Source: DASPGQ01 sp035457705 (GTDB lineage Bacteria; Acidobacteriota; Vicinamibacteria; Marinacidobacterales; SMYC01). Taken from it: a DNA stretch of 64,000 bases. Positions within the stretch are counted from its first letter, which is position 1; each line of letters begins with the position of its first letter. Under the pieces are notes generated by a model, which ran no database searches, was not told the origin of the DNA, and saw only the letters and a program-made list of their open reading frames with translations. The stretch is taken from assembly GCA_035457705.1 (NCBI GenBank), contig DATIBD010000115.1, positions 31,355-95,354 on the forward strand. Reading direction: 5' to 3'. Of the stretch, positions 43,887 through 52,222 are shown in pieces. Both the position numbers and the translations under genes were made by a program.

Positions 43887-45175
43887 AATGACGACGACCC
43901 CCGGACGTAATAACGTGTGGTTTCTCGGCTGAACGCGATCTCGAGTCGTATCACGACATCGCGATAGCTCTTGAATCTCGTGCCGAACCCGTAGTCCCAC
44001 TCGACTGTCGAGAGATCGAGCTCGCTCGTGGCCGCGCTGACCGTGCCGGCGTCGCTGAAAACGAGCAGCTCCCAGAAAGCGACCGGTTCCCATCGGTACT
44101 CGGCTTGCATCAATAGTAATTTCTCGCCGCGGAAGCGGAAGCTATCGAAGCCGCGAAGCGTGTGGCTCCCGCCCAGTGACTGCTGCATGAAGAAGGGAAC
44201 GCGTGAGTCCGTTTCTGGCCGGTCGATATTAACGGCGGACCGGAGCGCAAGAACGCGCTGCCGAGAGCCGAGGGGGACGAAACCGCGGATGTCGATACCG
44301 AAGCGCTCGAAGTCTCCCGGGCCGTCTTCCCGGTCGTCGAAACGTTCGAGCGAGGCTCCGACCATCAGGCCGCGGTGAGGGTTACCGGGCTCGTCGCGAA
44401 AGTCGACGAAAACTTGCCCACCGAAACGCACGTAGTCGGGCGCATCATCGAGCCGGGGCGCATTGGCTTCATCGAAGAGAGTCTCGATCGAAGGATACCG
44501 CGCCGATTTTCCGGACCCGAGCTCGTTCCACTGGAGGCCGCCGGTCGCGCCCAGCGCCACGTGGCGACCGAGCTGCACGCCGGTTCGCAGGTAGAAGCGG
44601 GTCTCCTTCTGGAGATAGCTCGTGCGGTTTTCGAGACTGGCGTCCGGGCCGATGCCGTAGAAATCCTCTTCGGGAAGATAGCGATAACGGAACGTGGCGT
44701 AGAGAGGAATGTTTCCGAGCCGCGGCCGCCGGTCGCCAAGCTCGTAGACGTCATCGCCTTTCCACGAACGCCCGGGAATCTGGCGACCGATATGAGGCAT
44801 CAGCCCAAATTGAACGTCGTAGTGTTGATAGTCTCTCCAGGAGTAGAAGGCCGCGCCGGCGGCATCGATCGGTCCGAGGAAGTCCGGCTGCCAGTACCGC
44901 ACCCCCAGAGCGGCTCCCGATCCCCGACTGGGCCAAGCCAAGCGAGGATAGAAGCCGTTCCAGTTCCAGTCGGCGATCGTGGGCGTCTCCGCTTTGTCCA
45001 ATTTCAGGAACTGCTTCTCGACCTGCGATTGTTCGGGCGGCCGGACTTCGCTTCTCTTCCGCTCGCGGGCGAGTCTGAGAAACTCCTGGCGCGTCTCTGC
45101 AGGGCGCTCGGGCTCCTCCTGTTGGATGGCATTCACCGGTCCGACCAGTGTCAGGAGCAGCATCGGAGCAATCAA
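43883..45175 (-). CDS. Omp85/BamA-TamA-type outer-membrane protein (surface antigen barrel)
   Basis: 430 residues. N-terminal signal peptide (APMLLLTLVGPVNA then IQQEE), a Glu/Arg-rich linker of about 45 residues, and a beta barrel with alternating aromatic strands. SLGGSHTLRGFDSFRFRGEK matches the (V/I)RG(F/Y) lid motif of Omp85 barrels, and the protein ends in phenylalanine (RGSSSF). There is no POTRA domain, so it is the barrel-only 'surface antigen' type rather than BamA or TamA itself. Its stop overlaps the start of the kinase-like gene, suggesting stoichiometric production with that possibly exported partner. Confidence 0.85.
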   Translation of the reverse strand: MIAPMLLLTLVGPVNAIQQEEPERPAETRQEFLRLARERKRSEVRPPEQSQVEKQFLKLDKAETPTIADWNWNGFYPRLAWPSRGSGAALGVRYWQPDFLGPIDAAGAAFYSWRDYQHYDVQFGLMPHIGRQIPGRSWKGDDVYELGDRRPRLGNIPLYATFRYRYLPEEDFYGIGPDASLENRTSYLQKETRFYLRTGVQLGRHVALGATGGLQWNELGSGKSARYPSIETLFDEANAPRLDDAPDYVRFGGQVFVDFRDEPGNPHRGLMVGASLERFDDREDGPGDFERFGIDIRGFVPLGSRQRVLALRSAVNIDRPETDSRVPFFMQQSLGGSHTLRGFDSFRFRGEKLLLMQAEYRWEPVAFWELLVFSDAGTVSAATSELDLSTVEWDYGFGTRFKSYRDVVIRLEIAFSRETTRYYVRGSSSF

Positions 45176-45245
45176 GACCCGCGCAGTCTACCAGCTTCCT
45201 TCTTGACTTTGCGGACGAAGGCGAGCTCGGAAATTCGCACTTCGC

Positions 45246-46604
45246 TCAACGCGCCATTGTTGTCGATTGCGCTTCCCCTTCGACGGCATGGCGAGCGGCG
45301 TCCACCCAGAGACGAACCTGCTCGGGTCGGAGCGCGGGAAACGCATCCTTCGGCCGGGTAGCGGTGAGCTGGCGATAGAGCTGCTCGGGGTCTGACGCGC
45401 TCAGGGCCCTGAGGGTCTCGATGCCGGAGTTTCGCAAGAGCGTTCCGTGGTGGAAGCCGATTCCCTTGAGGGTCAGCAGGTGGATCTCGTCGATCAGAGC
45501 CGGCCGGTCCTTCTCGGGAATCGGCAGTCCCTCGCGCTTGGCCGGATCTTCCAACGCCCGCAGCAGTTGCCGCGGGCTCGCGATCCCGATGTCGGCGAGC
45601 GAAGCAATCGATACGCTCGGCAAGTTCTGGAGATGAGAGAGGCGAAGCTCGATCGAGCCGACGTTGGCAACTTTGATCGCGATCGTTACCAGGAGCCAGA
45701 AGACGATGTGCGGGGGTAACGAGGCCATTACGAATGACAGCCGTGGCCCTCGCGGGACGCGGGTCCTCGGTTCCCACGTCTCGTTACCATGGAACGTGAA
45801 CGACACAGCCGAGAACATCGCAAAAGCATCGAGCGCAAGGGCGGGGAAGCCGAGAAAACCCAGAAGCGGCATTTCGAAGAGTTTCAACCCTTCGAGGCCG
45901 CGCACGGTGTAGAGCCATTTCTGTGGCGCGAGAAAATTGAAACTCTCCCACACGAGACCGCAGGCGAATCCGGCAACGAGCAGCCGCAGCGCGAGCTCGA
46001 TGCGCCCCCCTTCCCAGTCCGCGAGGAGCGAGCGCGCGCCACGACGGTAGTTCCATGGATCGAGGACCAGGCTCAGGCTTCCCCAAACGAGTGGACCGAG
46101 GTAGTAGGGAAATGCGAACGCGATCAGGATCATCGCCACCCCCAACCCCTGCAACGCGTTGGGCAACCAGGGCGGAAGCTTTCTAGGCCTCGACCGAAGA
46201 CCCCGGAACAGGCCGAGCGCTCCGAGCGCGTCGTGCGATTCGAACAGCCCGGTCAGGACCGTGGCGAAGCAGACGATACCGAAGAGCCCTCCGGCGAGGA
46301 CGTCCACCTCGTTTCCTTTTCCGAAGACCCCGACGTAGTACCAGTTCTGGAGTCTCAGGTTCAAGAGCTCGAAAAAATTCCAGAAAGTGGTCGACCACAG
46401 GAGGACGGGGAGGAGAAGCGGCCGACGGCTCGTCATGAGCGAGCTCCCGGTCCGGATCTGGACGAAACCGTCGAGGCACAACAGATAGCTCCACCAGGCC
46501 CAGGCATAGAACGGCTGAGCGATGAATCTCCAATCTTCGTAGAGTCCCCAAAAGGCCAGAAGGAGTCCACACGATCCGATCGATAGAAAGAGTTTTCCTC
46601 TCAT
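45246..46604 (-). CDS. polytopic membrane protein with helix-hairpin-helix-like C-terminal domain
   Basis: 452 residues. About nine hydrophobic segments fill residues 1-310 (LFLSIGSCGLLLAFWGLYED, LLLPVLLWSTTFWNFFELLN, LVAGFACGLVWESFNFL and others). The soluble tail reads LPSVSIASLADIGIASPRQL, EIHLLTLKGIGFHHGTLL and LRNSGIETLRALSASDPEQL, the repeated 'L-x-x-x-GI-x-x-x-x-x-L' pattern of helix-hairpin-helix/DUF4332 domains. No function is recognised. Membrane proteins with this tail are uncommon; the HhH part might contact nucleic acid or protein. Flanked by the Omp85 gene (same strand, 70-base gap) and a divergent PAP2 gene. Confidence 0.6.
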   Translation of the reverse strand: MRGKLFLSIGSCGLLLAFWGLYEDWRFIAQPFYAWAWWSYLLCLDGFVQIRTGSSLMTSRRPLLLPVLLWSTTFWNFFELLNLRLQNWYYVGVFGKGNEVDVLAGGLFGIVCFATVLTGLFESHDALGALGLFRGLRSRPRKLPPWLPNALQGLGVAMILIAFAFPYYLGPLVWGSLSLVLDPWNYRRGARSLLADWEGGRIELALRLLVAGFACGLVWESFNFLAPQKWLYTVRGLEGLKLFEMPLLGFLGFPALALDAFAMFSAVSFTFHGNETWEPRTRVPRGPRLSFVMASLPPHIVFWLLVTIAIKVANVGSIELRLSHLQNLPSVSIASLADIGIASPRQLLRALEDPAKREGLPIPEKDRPALIDEIHLLTLKGIGFHHGTLLRNSGIETLRALSASDPEQLYRQLTATRPKDAFPALRPEQVRLWVDAARHAVEGEAQSTTMAR

Positions 46605-46729
46605 TTCGTCCTGTCTCGTTTCGCCAGCGGGCCATTCGCAGAAACCCGCGACCAGCGAACGTTCGATCGGTGCGTGGGCCTCTCCGGTCCTCCATTCACT
46701 CTCGGCTCAAAGGGGCTAACATAGCGCCC

Positions 46730-47596
46730 GTGACGGTCCGAAATCGAACGGACGACATCATCGTCGTGTACTTGATCGTCACCGCGTTTCTCGCCGGGGT
46801 CTACCGGGCAAATCTTCCCGAGTGGGAGATGGTCCTCCTCATTCACGGAGTCGGGGCCTGCCTCCTCTACGGTTTGCGGTTTCTTCCCGAGGGGCTGCCC
46901 TTGGGAGTGCGATTCGTTCGCGATTGGTACCCGCTGATGATCTTCCCTCTTCTCTATAAAGAAGTCGAGGGATTGGCCTCGGTGGTCGGAAACTGGAAGC
47001 TGACGGATGTCCTGGTGAACGTCGAGGTCGCGATGTTTCGAGGCCATCCGAGCCTCTACCTGAGCGAAGGGCTCCCCTACGTGGTGCTCTCCGAGTATCT
47101 GCATTTCTGCTACTTCGCATATGTGCTTCTCGTTCCCCTCGTGGGCGGACGCTGGTACTTCGGAGGACGGAAGCAACCCTTCGACGAGCTGCTTTGGCTC
47201 GTTTCCGTAACGTTCGCGTCGAGTTATCTCTTTTACATCCTTTTTCCGGTCGATAGCCCTTTTTATCGTTTCGACGCGCTCGAGGCACCGCTGCGAGGTA
47301 GCTTTTTCTACGAGCTAGTCCATTTCGTCTCCGAGCGAGGTGGCGCGCGAGGAGGTGCCTTTCCGAGCTCGCACGTCTCCATCTCGACCATCGTCCTGCT
47401 CGAGGTATTTCGCCATGAGCGCAGGCTATTCACCTGGCTGCTCCCGGTGTACTTGGGCCTAGTCACCGCCACGGTTTACGGGAGGTTCCACTATGCGGTG
47501 GACGTGCTCGGGGGGTGGCTTCTCGCGGCCGCGGTGGTCGGGCTGAGCGTCGCCATCCAACCCCGCCACTCCCGCTCATCGGGAGCTTGCTCTTGA
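46730..47596 (+). CDS. PAP2-superfamily membrane phosphatase/phosphotransferase (Aur1-like)
   Basis: 288 residues from a GTG at 46730 (an upstream ATG is less likely). Six membrane helices. The PAP2 phosphatase motifs are GGAFPSSHVSISTIVLLEVF (motif 2, catalytic histidine) and VYGRFHYAVDVLGGWLLAAA (motif 3, histidine nucleophile). Motif 1 (KxxxxxxRP) is not obvious, as in the Aur1/inositol-phosphotransferase (PAP2_3) branch, to which FYILFPVDSPFYRF also fits. Likely acts on lipid phosphates at the membrane. The stop overlaps the TTG of the next gene. Confidence 0.82.
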   Translation: MTVRNRTDDIIVVYLIVTAFLAGVYRANLPEWEMVLLIHGVGACLLYGLRFLPEGLPLGVRFVRDWYPLMIFPLLYKEVEGLASVVGNWKLTDVLVNVEVAMFRGHPSLYLSEGLPYVVLSEYLHFCYFAYVLLVPLVGGRWYFGGRKQPFDELLWLVSVTFASSYLFYILFPVDSPFYRFDALEAPLRGSFFYELVHFVSERGGARGGAFPSSHVSISTIVLLEVFRHERRLFTWLLPVYLGLVTATVYGRFHYAVDVLGGWLLAAAVVGLSVAIQPRHSRSSGACS

Positions 47597-48705
47597 CGGT
47601 CGATCGAGCTCGGTCGATTCTCTTCGCTCTCACGCTTCTGGCACCCGAAGGTGCCAGCGGCGAATCACCGCGAATCGATCTCTACACCATGGGGCCGGGC
47701 GACGTGCTCTTCTCCAAGTTCGGTCACGCCGCCTTGTGCGTCGTCGCCTCGGACCTTCCCGCAGGCGGCGTCTGCTACAACTACGGGACTTCGGACTTCT
47801 CCCGTCCAATCGGGCTCGGCTGGGAAGTCGTCCGCGGTCGCGCGGAGTTCTGGGTCTCCGTTTCCGACTTAGTGAGCACCGTGCTCTCTTTCGAGAGCGA
47901 CGACCGCACGATCTACCGGCAAGCGTTACCGCTTGCTCCGGAAGCGGTCACTGCGCTCGCCGCGGCACTTGCCGAGGACGCTTCTTTCGAGAACCGCGTC
48001 TACATCTACAACCATTTCCTCGAGAACTGCTCTACGAGGCCCCGGGATCACATCGACGCCGCGACTGGAGGCGCCCTCCGGCGCTCCCGAGTCGACCACG
48101 AACCTACGTACCGAGACTACGCCGTCGAGGGCCTGGGGAGCTTTAATGCTGTTCTCGTGCCAGTGACCGACCTCATCATGGGGCGTTGGGCGGATCGGCG
48201 GATCACCGCGTTCGAGGCCATGTTCATTCCCGAAGTGCTACGCCGGGCCGTCGAAATCGACCTCGGCGCGCCAGCCGAGGTTCTGTACGAACGCCGAGGA
48301 CCGATCGAGCGGGCCGACCCAGCGGGCTCACGTAGGATACTCTGGTGGCTCGTCGTCGCTTTTCTCGCGGTTAACGCGGCGGCGGGTTTCCTCGGACAGG
48401 CCGGACTGGCGCGCGCGATGGGTGCCCTCACGCTCGGTGGGCTCGGGTTGTTTTTGTTGGCGGCAGGCGCGGTCTCGGTCCTGCCCGAGCTTCGATTCAA
48501 CGAGCTGCTCCTCGTCTTTCTTCCGACCGACTTCTATCTGCTCTCGACCGGTACCAACGTCCGTAACTATTTGTACGGTCGGCTCGTGCTCCTGGCCGCC
48601 GTTGCACTCCTGGTAGTGGCGGGAGTCCTGATCCAGCCACTCTGGCCTTTCTGGAGCCTCGCATTCGGGGTGATTGCACTGACGGTACGAGGGAGACCGC
48701 GTTGA
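47593..48705 (+). CDS. DUF4105 (Lnb-type) membrane protein, possible lipoprotein N-acyltransferase
   Basis: 370 residues from a TTG in the PAP2 stop. N-terminal signal-like helix (SILFALTLLAPEGASGE), then a periplasmic DUF4105 domain: FSKFGHAALCVV (conserved histidine, about residue 44) and YNHFLENCSTRPRDHIDAAT (conserved cysteine, about residue 145). These are the residues reported as catalytic in Lnb, the lipoprotein N-acyltransferase described in Bacteroides and related bacteria. Four membrane helices follow (about 240-370). An lnt gene is not in the window, so whether this replaces it is unknown. Pairing with a PAP2 lipid phosphatase is consistent with lipid or envelope work. Confidence 0.8.
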   Translation: MTVDRARSILFALTLLAPEGASGESPRIDLYTMGPGDVLFSKFGHAALCVVASDLPAGGVCYNYGTSDFSRPIGLGWEVVRGRAEFWVSVSDLVSTVLSFESDDRTIYRQALPLAPEAVTALAAALAEDASFENRVYIYNHFLENCSTRPRDHIDAATGGALRRSRVDHEPTYRDYAVEGLGSFNAVLVPVTDLIMGRWADRRITAFEAMFIPEVLRRAVEIDLGAPAEVLYERRGPIERADPAGSRRILWWLVVAFLAVNAAAGFLGQAGLARAMGALTLGGLGLFLLAAGAVSVLPELRFNELLLVFLPTDFYLLSTGTNVRNYLYGRLVLLAAVALLVVAGVLIQPLWPFWSLAFGVIALTVRGRPR

Positions 48706-48735
48706 CTATATTTGTATCATTGTATGATACAAATA
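48702..48735 (+). promoter_or_regulatory. promoter and 27-bp palindromic operator of the GntR-type gene
   Basis: TATTTGTATCAT and ATGATACAAATA are perfect 12-base arms around TGT (48709-48735), four bases before the ATG. TTGACT at 48702 is a strong -35 box; TATGAT at 48723 is a good -10 but only 15 bases away. The palindrome covers the spacer and -10, so a bound repressor would block RNA polymerase. Transcription would start next to the ATG, giving a nearly leaderless mRNA. The adjacent YtrA-type regulator is the obvious ligand, implying autoregulation. Confidence 0.8.
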
Positions 48736-48739
48736 GCTT

Positions 48740-49129
48740 ATGATCTCGATCAATCTGGATTCCCCCATTCCTCTCGCAGAGCAGGTTCGTGCGGGTGTCC
48801 GACACGCGATCGCCCACGGCAGCGTGACTCCCGGGCAGTCTCTGCCCACCGTGCGCCAGCTCGCGGCCGACCTTGGCGTGAACATGAACACGGTGGCCCG
48901 GGCCTACCGGTTGCTGGAAGCCGATGGCCTGGTCCGAACGGTTCGAGGACGAGGGACGCTCGTGCGTTCGGCCCGAGAAGATCCCGACGTGGCCGAGCGA
49001 AGCCTTCGTGAGCGCATCGGAAGGTCGATCCGAGAGTTGGTGTCCGACGCCCGACTCGCGGGACTGACACGCAACGAGCTGGAGTCGATGCTTCGCGAGG
49101 AAACTCGGGTCGTATGGTCGAAGGAGTAA
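48740..49129 (+). CDS. GntR-family transcriptional regulator, YtrA type
   Basis: 129 residues. Winged-helix domain: SPIPLAEQVRAGVRHAIAHG, LPTVRQLAADLGVNMNTVAR (recognition helix), AYRLLEADGLVRTVRGRGTL. The C-terminal tail is only about 55 residues, as in the YtrA subfamily, which usually represses small operons containing an ABC transporter or membrane protein. Here the next gene, 4 bases downstream, encodes a multi-helix membrane protein. A strong palindrome overlaps the promoter. Confidence 0.92.
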   Translation: MISINLDSPIPLAEQVRAGVRHAIAHGSVTPGQSLPTVRQLAADLGVNMNTVARAYRLLEADGLVRTVRGRGTLVRSAREDPDVAERSLRERIGRSIRELVSDARLAGLTRNELESMLREETRVVWSKE

Positions 49130-49133
49130 GGCG

Positions 49134-49961
49134 ATGGAAACTTTCGAACGGCTAATCACAGCGGTAATGATCGGCTTTCCGGCCGTGTTGGCCACGGCTT
49201 GGCCCGTCAAGTCGTCTTCGGGTGATGACTCGGCCCGCATGCAGGCGATTTCGCGGCTGAAACGCCGCCTGTGGCTTGGAACCGCCGCAGCCCTGGCGGT
49301 CTTCCTGTTGTTGCACGTCGGACTGGAGCTCGCGATGGCCTATTACCTCTGGATGGCCTTCTTCCCCCTGTGGTTTGCCCTGGCAATGCCGCTTCTAGCC
49401 GCCAAGGATCCCGGTTGGCAGCCGGTGCAGCAGGGACCCGTTCGAACGGCGACTCTCGAGCGCCGAGACGTCCTTCCTTCATCGTTGCAACGTGCCTGGA
49501 TGGGTGCGGGGCTCTTGTGGGGGCTCGTTTTTGCGGCCACTGTCTTCGGCGTGCTTCGAGAGGGAGGGTCGTGGTGGATGCTTTTCTTCAGCGTCATGGC
49601 GGGTATCGAGCTGGGCTTCTTCCACTGGGCCATGCGGCGCTCCATGGTGGAGCCGGAGCACCGGGCGTCCGGGGAATCGCCCGAAGTCGCACGGGCTCGG
49701 GAGAGCCTGAGAAACCTCAAGCTTTGGGGGTGGCTCGGGATCGCAACTCTCGCCATGATTGCCTTTTCGCTGCCACCGCTCGTCTTGTCATGGATCGGCG
49801 ACGAGGCGCTGAATCTGGCCATTGGTTTGGGGGTCGGCGGCGGCGTGCTGGCGGGAATTGGGGGGAGCGTGTTCGGCGTCATGGCCGACGTCTACCGGAC
49901 GCGAATCAACCGGGAGGTCAACAGGCAACGGGTCGGGGAGAGTGGCACCTGGGCGAGTTGA
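49134..49961 (+). CDS. membrane protein of unknown function, in operon with GntR-type regulator
   Basis: 275 residues, about six membrane helices: one near residues 5-25, LGTAAALAVFLLLHVGLELA, YYLWMAFFPLWFALAMPLL, GLLWGLVFAATVFGV, IATLAMIAFSLPPLVLSWIG and IGLGVGGGVLAGIGGSVFGV. The architecture resembles the DUF1648/DUF5808-type membrane proteins that often follow YtrA regulators, but I cannot confirm this. No catalytic motif is seen. Four bases separate it from the regulator, so it is the probable regulated target. Confidence 0.7.
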   Translation: METFERLITAVMIGFPAVLATAWPVKSSSGDDSARMQAISRLKRRLWLGTAAALAVFLLLHVGLELAMAYYLWMAFFPLWFALAMPLLAAKDPGWQPVQQGPVRTATLERRDVLPSSLQRAWMGAGLLWGLVFAATVFGVLREGGSWWMLFFSVMAGIELGFFHWAMRRSMVEPEHRASGESPEVARARESLRNLKLWGWLGIATLAMIAFSLPPLVLSWIGDEALNLAIGLGVGGGVLAGIGGSVFGVMADVYRTRINREVNRQRVGESGTWAS

Positions 49962-49999
49962 GGTGACTGGCAAAATGGGCTGAGGGTTCCTTCACCCTG

Positions 50000-50959
50000 C
50001 TAGCGAGTCGCGTAGCCCATCCCCTCGTGAAGCAGCCGTGCCGCGAGTATCGCCGTTCGTTGGTGCACGTCTCTCGAGGGGTTGACCTCGACCACGTCCA
50101 TCCCGACGAGCGTCCAGTGACCGTTCTGGATGAGATCCAGCACCTGGCGGGAGCTCAGCCCCCCCGGGACCGGGTGGGATACACCCGGCGCGTACGCGGG
50201 GTCGAAGCCGTCCATGTCCACGGTGAAGTACACAGCCGCGCCGGCCGGGATGTGATCCAAACGGGGCAGGGCGCCCTCGAGCCTGCGTGCTTCGTGAACG
50301 AAGAGGCGATCCGAGAACTCCTCGTGCTGCTCGCGCTGCTCCTGGTTCATCGTGCGGATCCCCAACTGCGTTACCGTCGCGATGTGCTCCATCTCCAAAA
50401 CCCGTGCCGCTACGCAGGCGTGCGAATCCGGGTTGCCGTCGAACTGATGATAGAGGTCCGGGTGGGCGTCGATCTGGACCACGTGGATGGGACGTCCCAG
50501 TACTTCGAAGGCTCGCAGGACGGGCACGCTCACGGCGTGATCCCCTCCCGCGATGAAGGGCGTATCGCCGCTTCGCAGGATCTCCTTCACTCTGCGCCTA
50601 TATTCGCGCGCGCTTGCCGTCCAGGAGTCTCTCGGCCGGAGATTCCCGCCATCGACCACCCGAGCGGACAGGTCGATCCCCGATTCCGTCGTGGCGTTGA
50701 AACAGCGCCCGTCGTAGGCGTGGCGGATGGCGTCGGGAGCCGCCGCGGCACCGCGGAGGAACGAGGACTGCGTATCGTCGGCGATCCCCAGAAACACCCA
50801 CGGGGCTCGTCTCGCACGGGTGAAACATCCGGCGAAGGGTATGGACTCGGTCACGTCGATGCTCAATGCCGTGGGCGGGACCCGTATCGATCGGCCGCCA
50901 CGGCTCGGCCTGCTTACGGCGCCGCTCTCCCGCCTGCGGTGGGCTGATTTCTTCATCAC
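50000..50959 (-). CDS. speB: ureohydrolase (agmatinase/arginase family)
   Basis: 319 residues. Dinuclear manganese site motifs: IAGGDHAVSVPVL (H), QIDAHPDLYHQ (D-x-H-x-D) and YFTVDMDGFDPAYAPGVSHP (D-x-D). The family hydrolyses agmatine, arginine, guanidinobutyrate or related guanidines to urea and an amine. Agmatinase is the most likely because SPxPGG-type SHPVPGG and length match SpeB, but substrate is not certain. A later start near 50881 (VPPTALSIDV) is possible: the first 25 residues are Arg-rich and unlike the family. It is divergent from the pilT/pilU-like gene. Confidence 0.82.
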   Translation of the reverse strand: MMKKSAHRRRESGAVSRPSRGGRSIRVPPTALSIDVTESIPFAGCFTRARRAPWVFLGIADDTQSSFLRGAAAAPDAIRHAYDGRCFNATTESGIDLSARVVDGGNLRPRDSWTASAREYRRRVKEILRSGDTPFIAGGDHAVSVPVLRAFEVLGRPIHVVQIDAHPDLYHQFDGNPDSHACVAARVLEMEHIATVTQLGIRTMNQEQREQHEEFSDRLFVHEARRLEGALPRLDHIPAGAAVYFTVDMDGFDPAYAPGVSHPVPGGLSSRQVLDLIQNGHWTLVGMDVVEVNPSRDVHQRTAILAARLLHEGMGYATR

Positions 50960-50973
50960 CCTGCTGGGGCTCG

Positions 50974-51001
50974 TTGGTAGCCGCGATGCTCATGATATAA
51001 T
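50974..51001 (+). promoter_or_regulatory. predicted sigma-70 promoter of the pilT/pilU-like gene
   Basis: TATAAT at 50996-51001, with TTGGTA at 50974-50979 and a 16-base spacer. It lies 51 bases before the ATG. A ribosome-binding site (GGAGG, 51036-51040) follows. The -10 match is perfect, the -35 partial. Confidence 0.6.
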
Positions 51002-51052
51002 GAAGCTTACTTCCAAACGAAAACGGAAAGCTCCCATGGAGGCTCCTCGGCC

Positions 51053-52219
51053 ATGGCTTATTTCGACGTAAACCCTCTGCTGTCGAACATGCTGGACGCC
51101 GCGCCAGCGATCTCTGACCTGAACTTGTCCGTGGGCAAGCCTCCCCAGGTCGAGGTGGAGGGCCAGCTTCGTGGCGTTCCATACGCGGGCATCGAGCGGC
51201 TTGCTCCCTACCAGACCGAGCTGGTCGCGATGCGGCTCCTCAAGGGGAATCGAGATCTCATGGCGAAACTTCTGCGCACCGGCTCGGTCGATCTGTCCTA
51301 TTCGCTGGCGCAGAAGACGCGTTTTCGGGTAAACGTCTTTCTCCAGCGCGGGTCGTATTCCGTGGTGCTGCGAGTCATTCCTAACAAGATCCCGACGGTC
51401 GATGATCTGGGACTTCCGTCTCAACTAAGTGAGATTACTCGAGAGCGAAACGGGATCGTGCTCGTTACCGGTCCTACCGGATCGGGCAAGTCGACAACGC
51501 TCGCGGCCCTGATCAACCGGATGAATCAGGAAAAGGCGATTCACATCATCACCATCGAGGACCCCATCGAGTATCTGTATCCGAGCCTCAAGGCCACGAT
51601 CAATCAACGCGAGCTCGGCGCCGATACCCAGAGCTTTGCTCTCGCCCTTCGTGCCGCTCTGCGTCAGGCGCCCAAGGTCATCATGGTCGGCGAGATGCGC
51701 GACGTGGAGACCATCTCCACGGCGCTCGAAGCCGCCGAGACCGGCCACCTCGTTCTGTCCACCCTCCACACCATCGACGCCTCCAAGACCATCGACCGTT
51801 TGGTGGGGGTGTTTCCCAAGAACGACGAACGCCAGGTCCGGCTGCGCTTCTCCCAGTGCTTCAAATGGATCGTGAGCCAACGTCTGATCCCGAAGCAGGG
51901 TGGTGGCCGGATGGCCGTTTGCGAGATATTGCGCCGAACGCCCCGAACCAGCGAGTACATCCGCGACGGCGAGCATGAAGGCAAGACGCTGCTCGACGCG
52001 ATGGAAGACGGAGCGCTCGAAGGCATGCAGACTTTCGATTCCGAGTTGAAGCGATTGATCGATTCGGGAACGCTCGACCTCGACACAGCGCTCTCCTACG
52101 CCACCAACCCGGCCAACCTGAGGCTCAAGCTCTCGATGGAGTCGGGAGGAGGCAACGGAGCGAGCTCGGCGGAAGCTCGTACCGCCGGCTCCGAGATGGA
52201 CAACCTGATCGAGAGGTAA
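51053..52219 (+). CDS. type IV pilus retraction ATPase (PilT/PilU-like)
   Basis: 388 residues. Secretion ATPase motifs: VTGPTGSGKSTTLAALINRM (Walker A), IITIEDPIEYLY (Asp box), MVGEMRDVETISTALEAAET (Walker B) and GHLVLSTLHTIDASKTIDRL (His box). The N-terminus (ISDLNLSVGKPPQVEVEGQL) is the PilT/PilU type rather than PilB; the length and serine/glycine-rich tail fit PilU as well as PilT. It powers retraction of type IV pili at the inner membrane. This is the only pilus gene in the window and the most plausible motility output for the chemosensory operon 12 kb upstream. Confidence 0.93.
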   Translation: MAYFDVNPLLSNMLDAAPAISDLNLSVGKPPQVEVEGQLRGVPYAGIERLAPYQTELVAMRLLKGNRDLMAKLLRTGSVDLSYSLAQKTRFRVNVFLQRGSYSVVLRVIPNKIPTVDDLGLPSQLSEITRERNGIVLVTGPTGSGKSTTLAALINRMNQEKAIHIITIEDPIEYLYPSLKATINQRELGADTQSFALALRAALRQAPKVIMVGEMRDVETISTALEAAETGHLVLSTLHTIDASKTIDRLVGVFPKNDERQVRLRFSQCFKWIVSQRLIPKQGGGRMAVCEILRRTPRTSEYIRDGEHEGKTLLDAMEDGALEGMQTFDSELKRLIDSGTLDLDTALSYATNPANLRLKLSMESGGGNGASSAEARTAGSEMDNLIER

Positions 52220-52222
52220 GAC

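Noticed and set aside
43887..44093. N-terminal extension of the kinase-like protein
   Set aside because: It is antisense-quality sequence inside the Omp85 gene; the TTG in the overlap is preferred and gives a plausible signal sequence.
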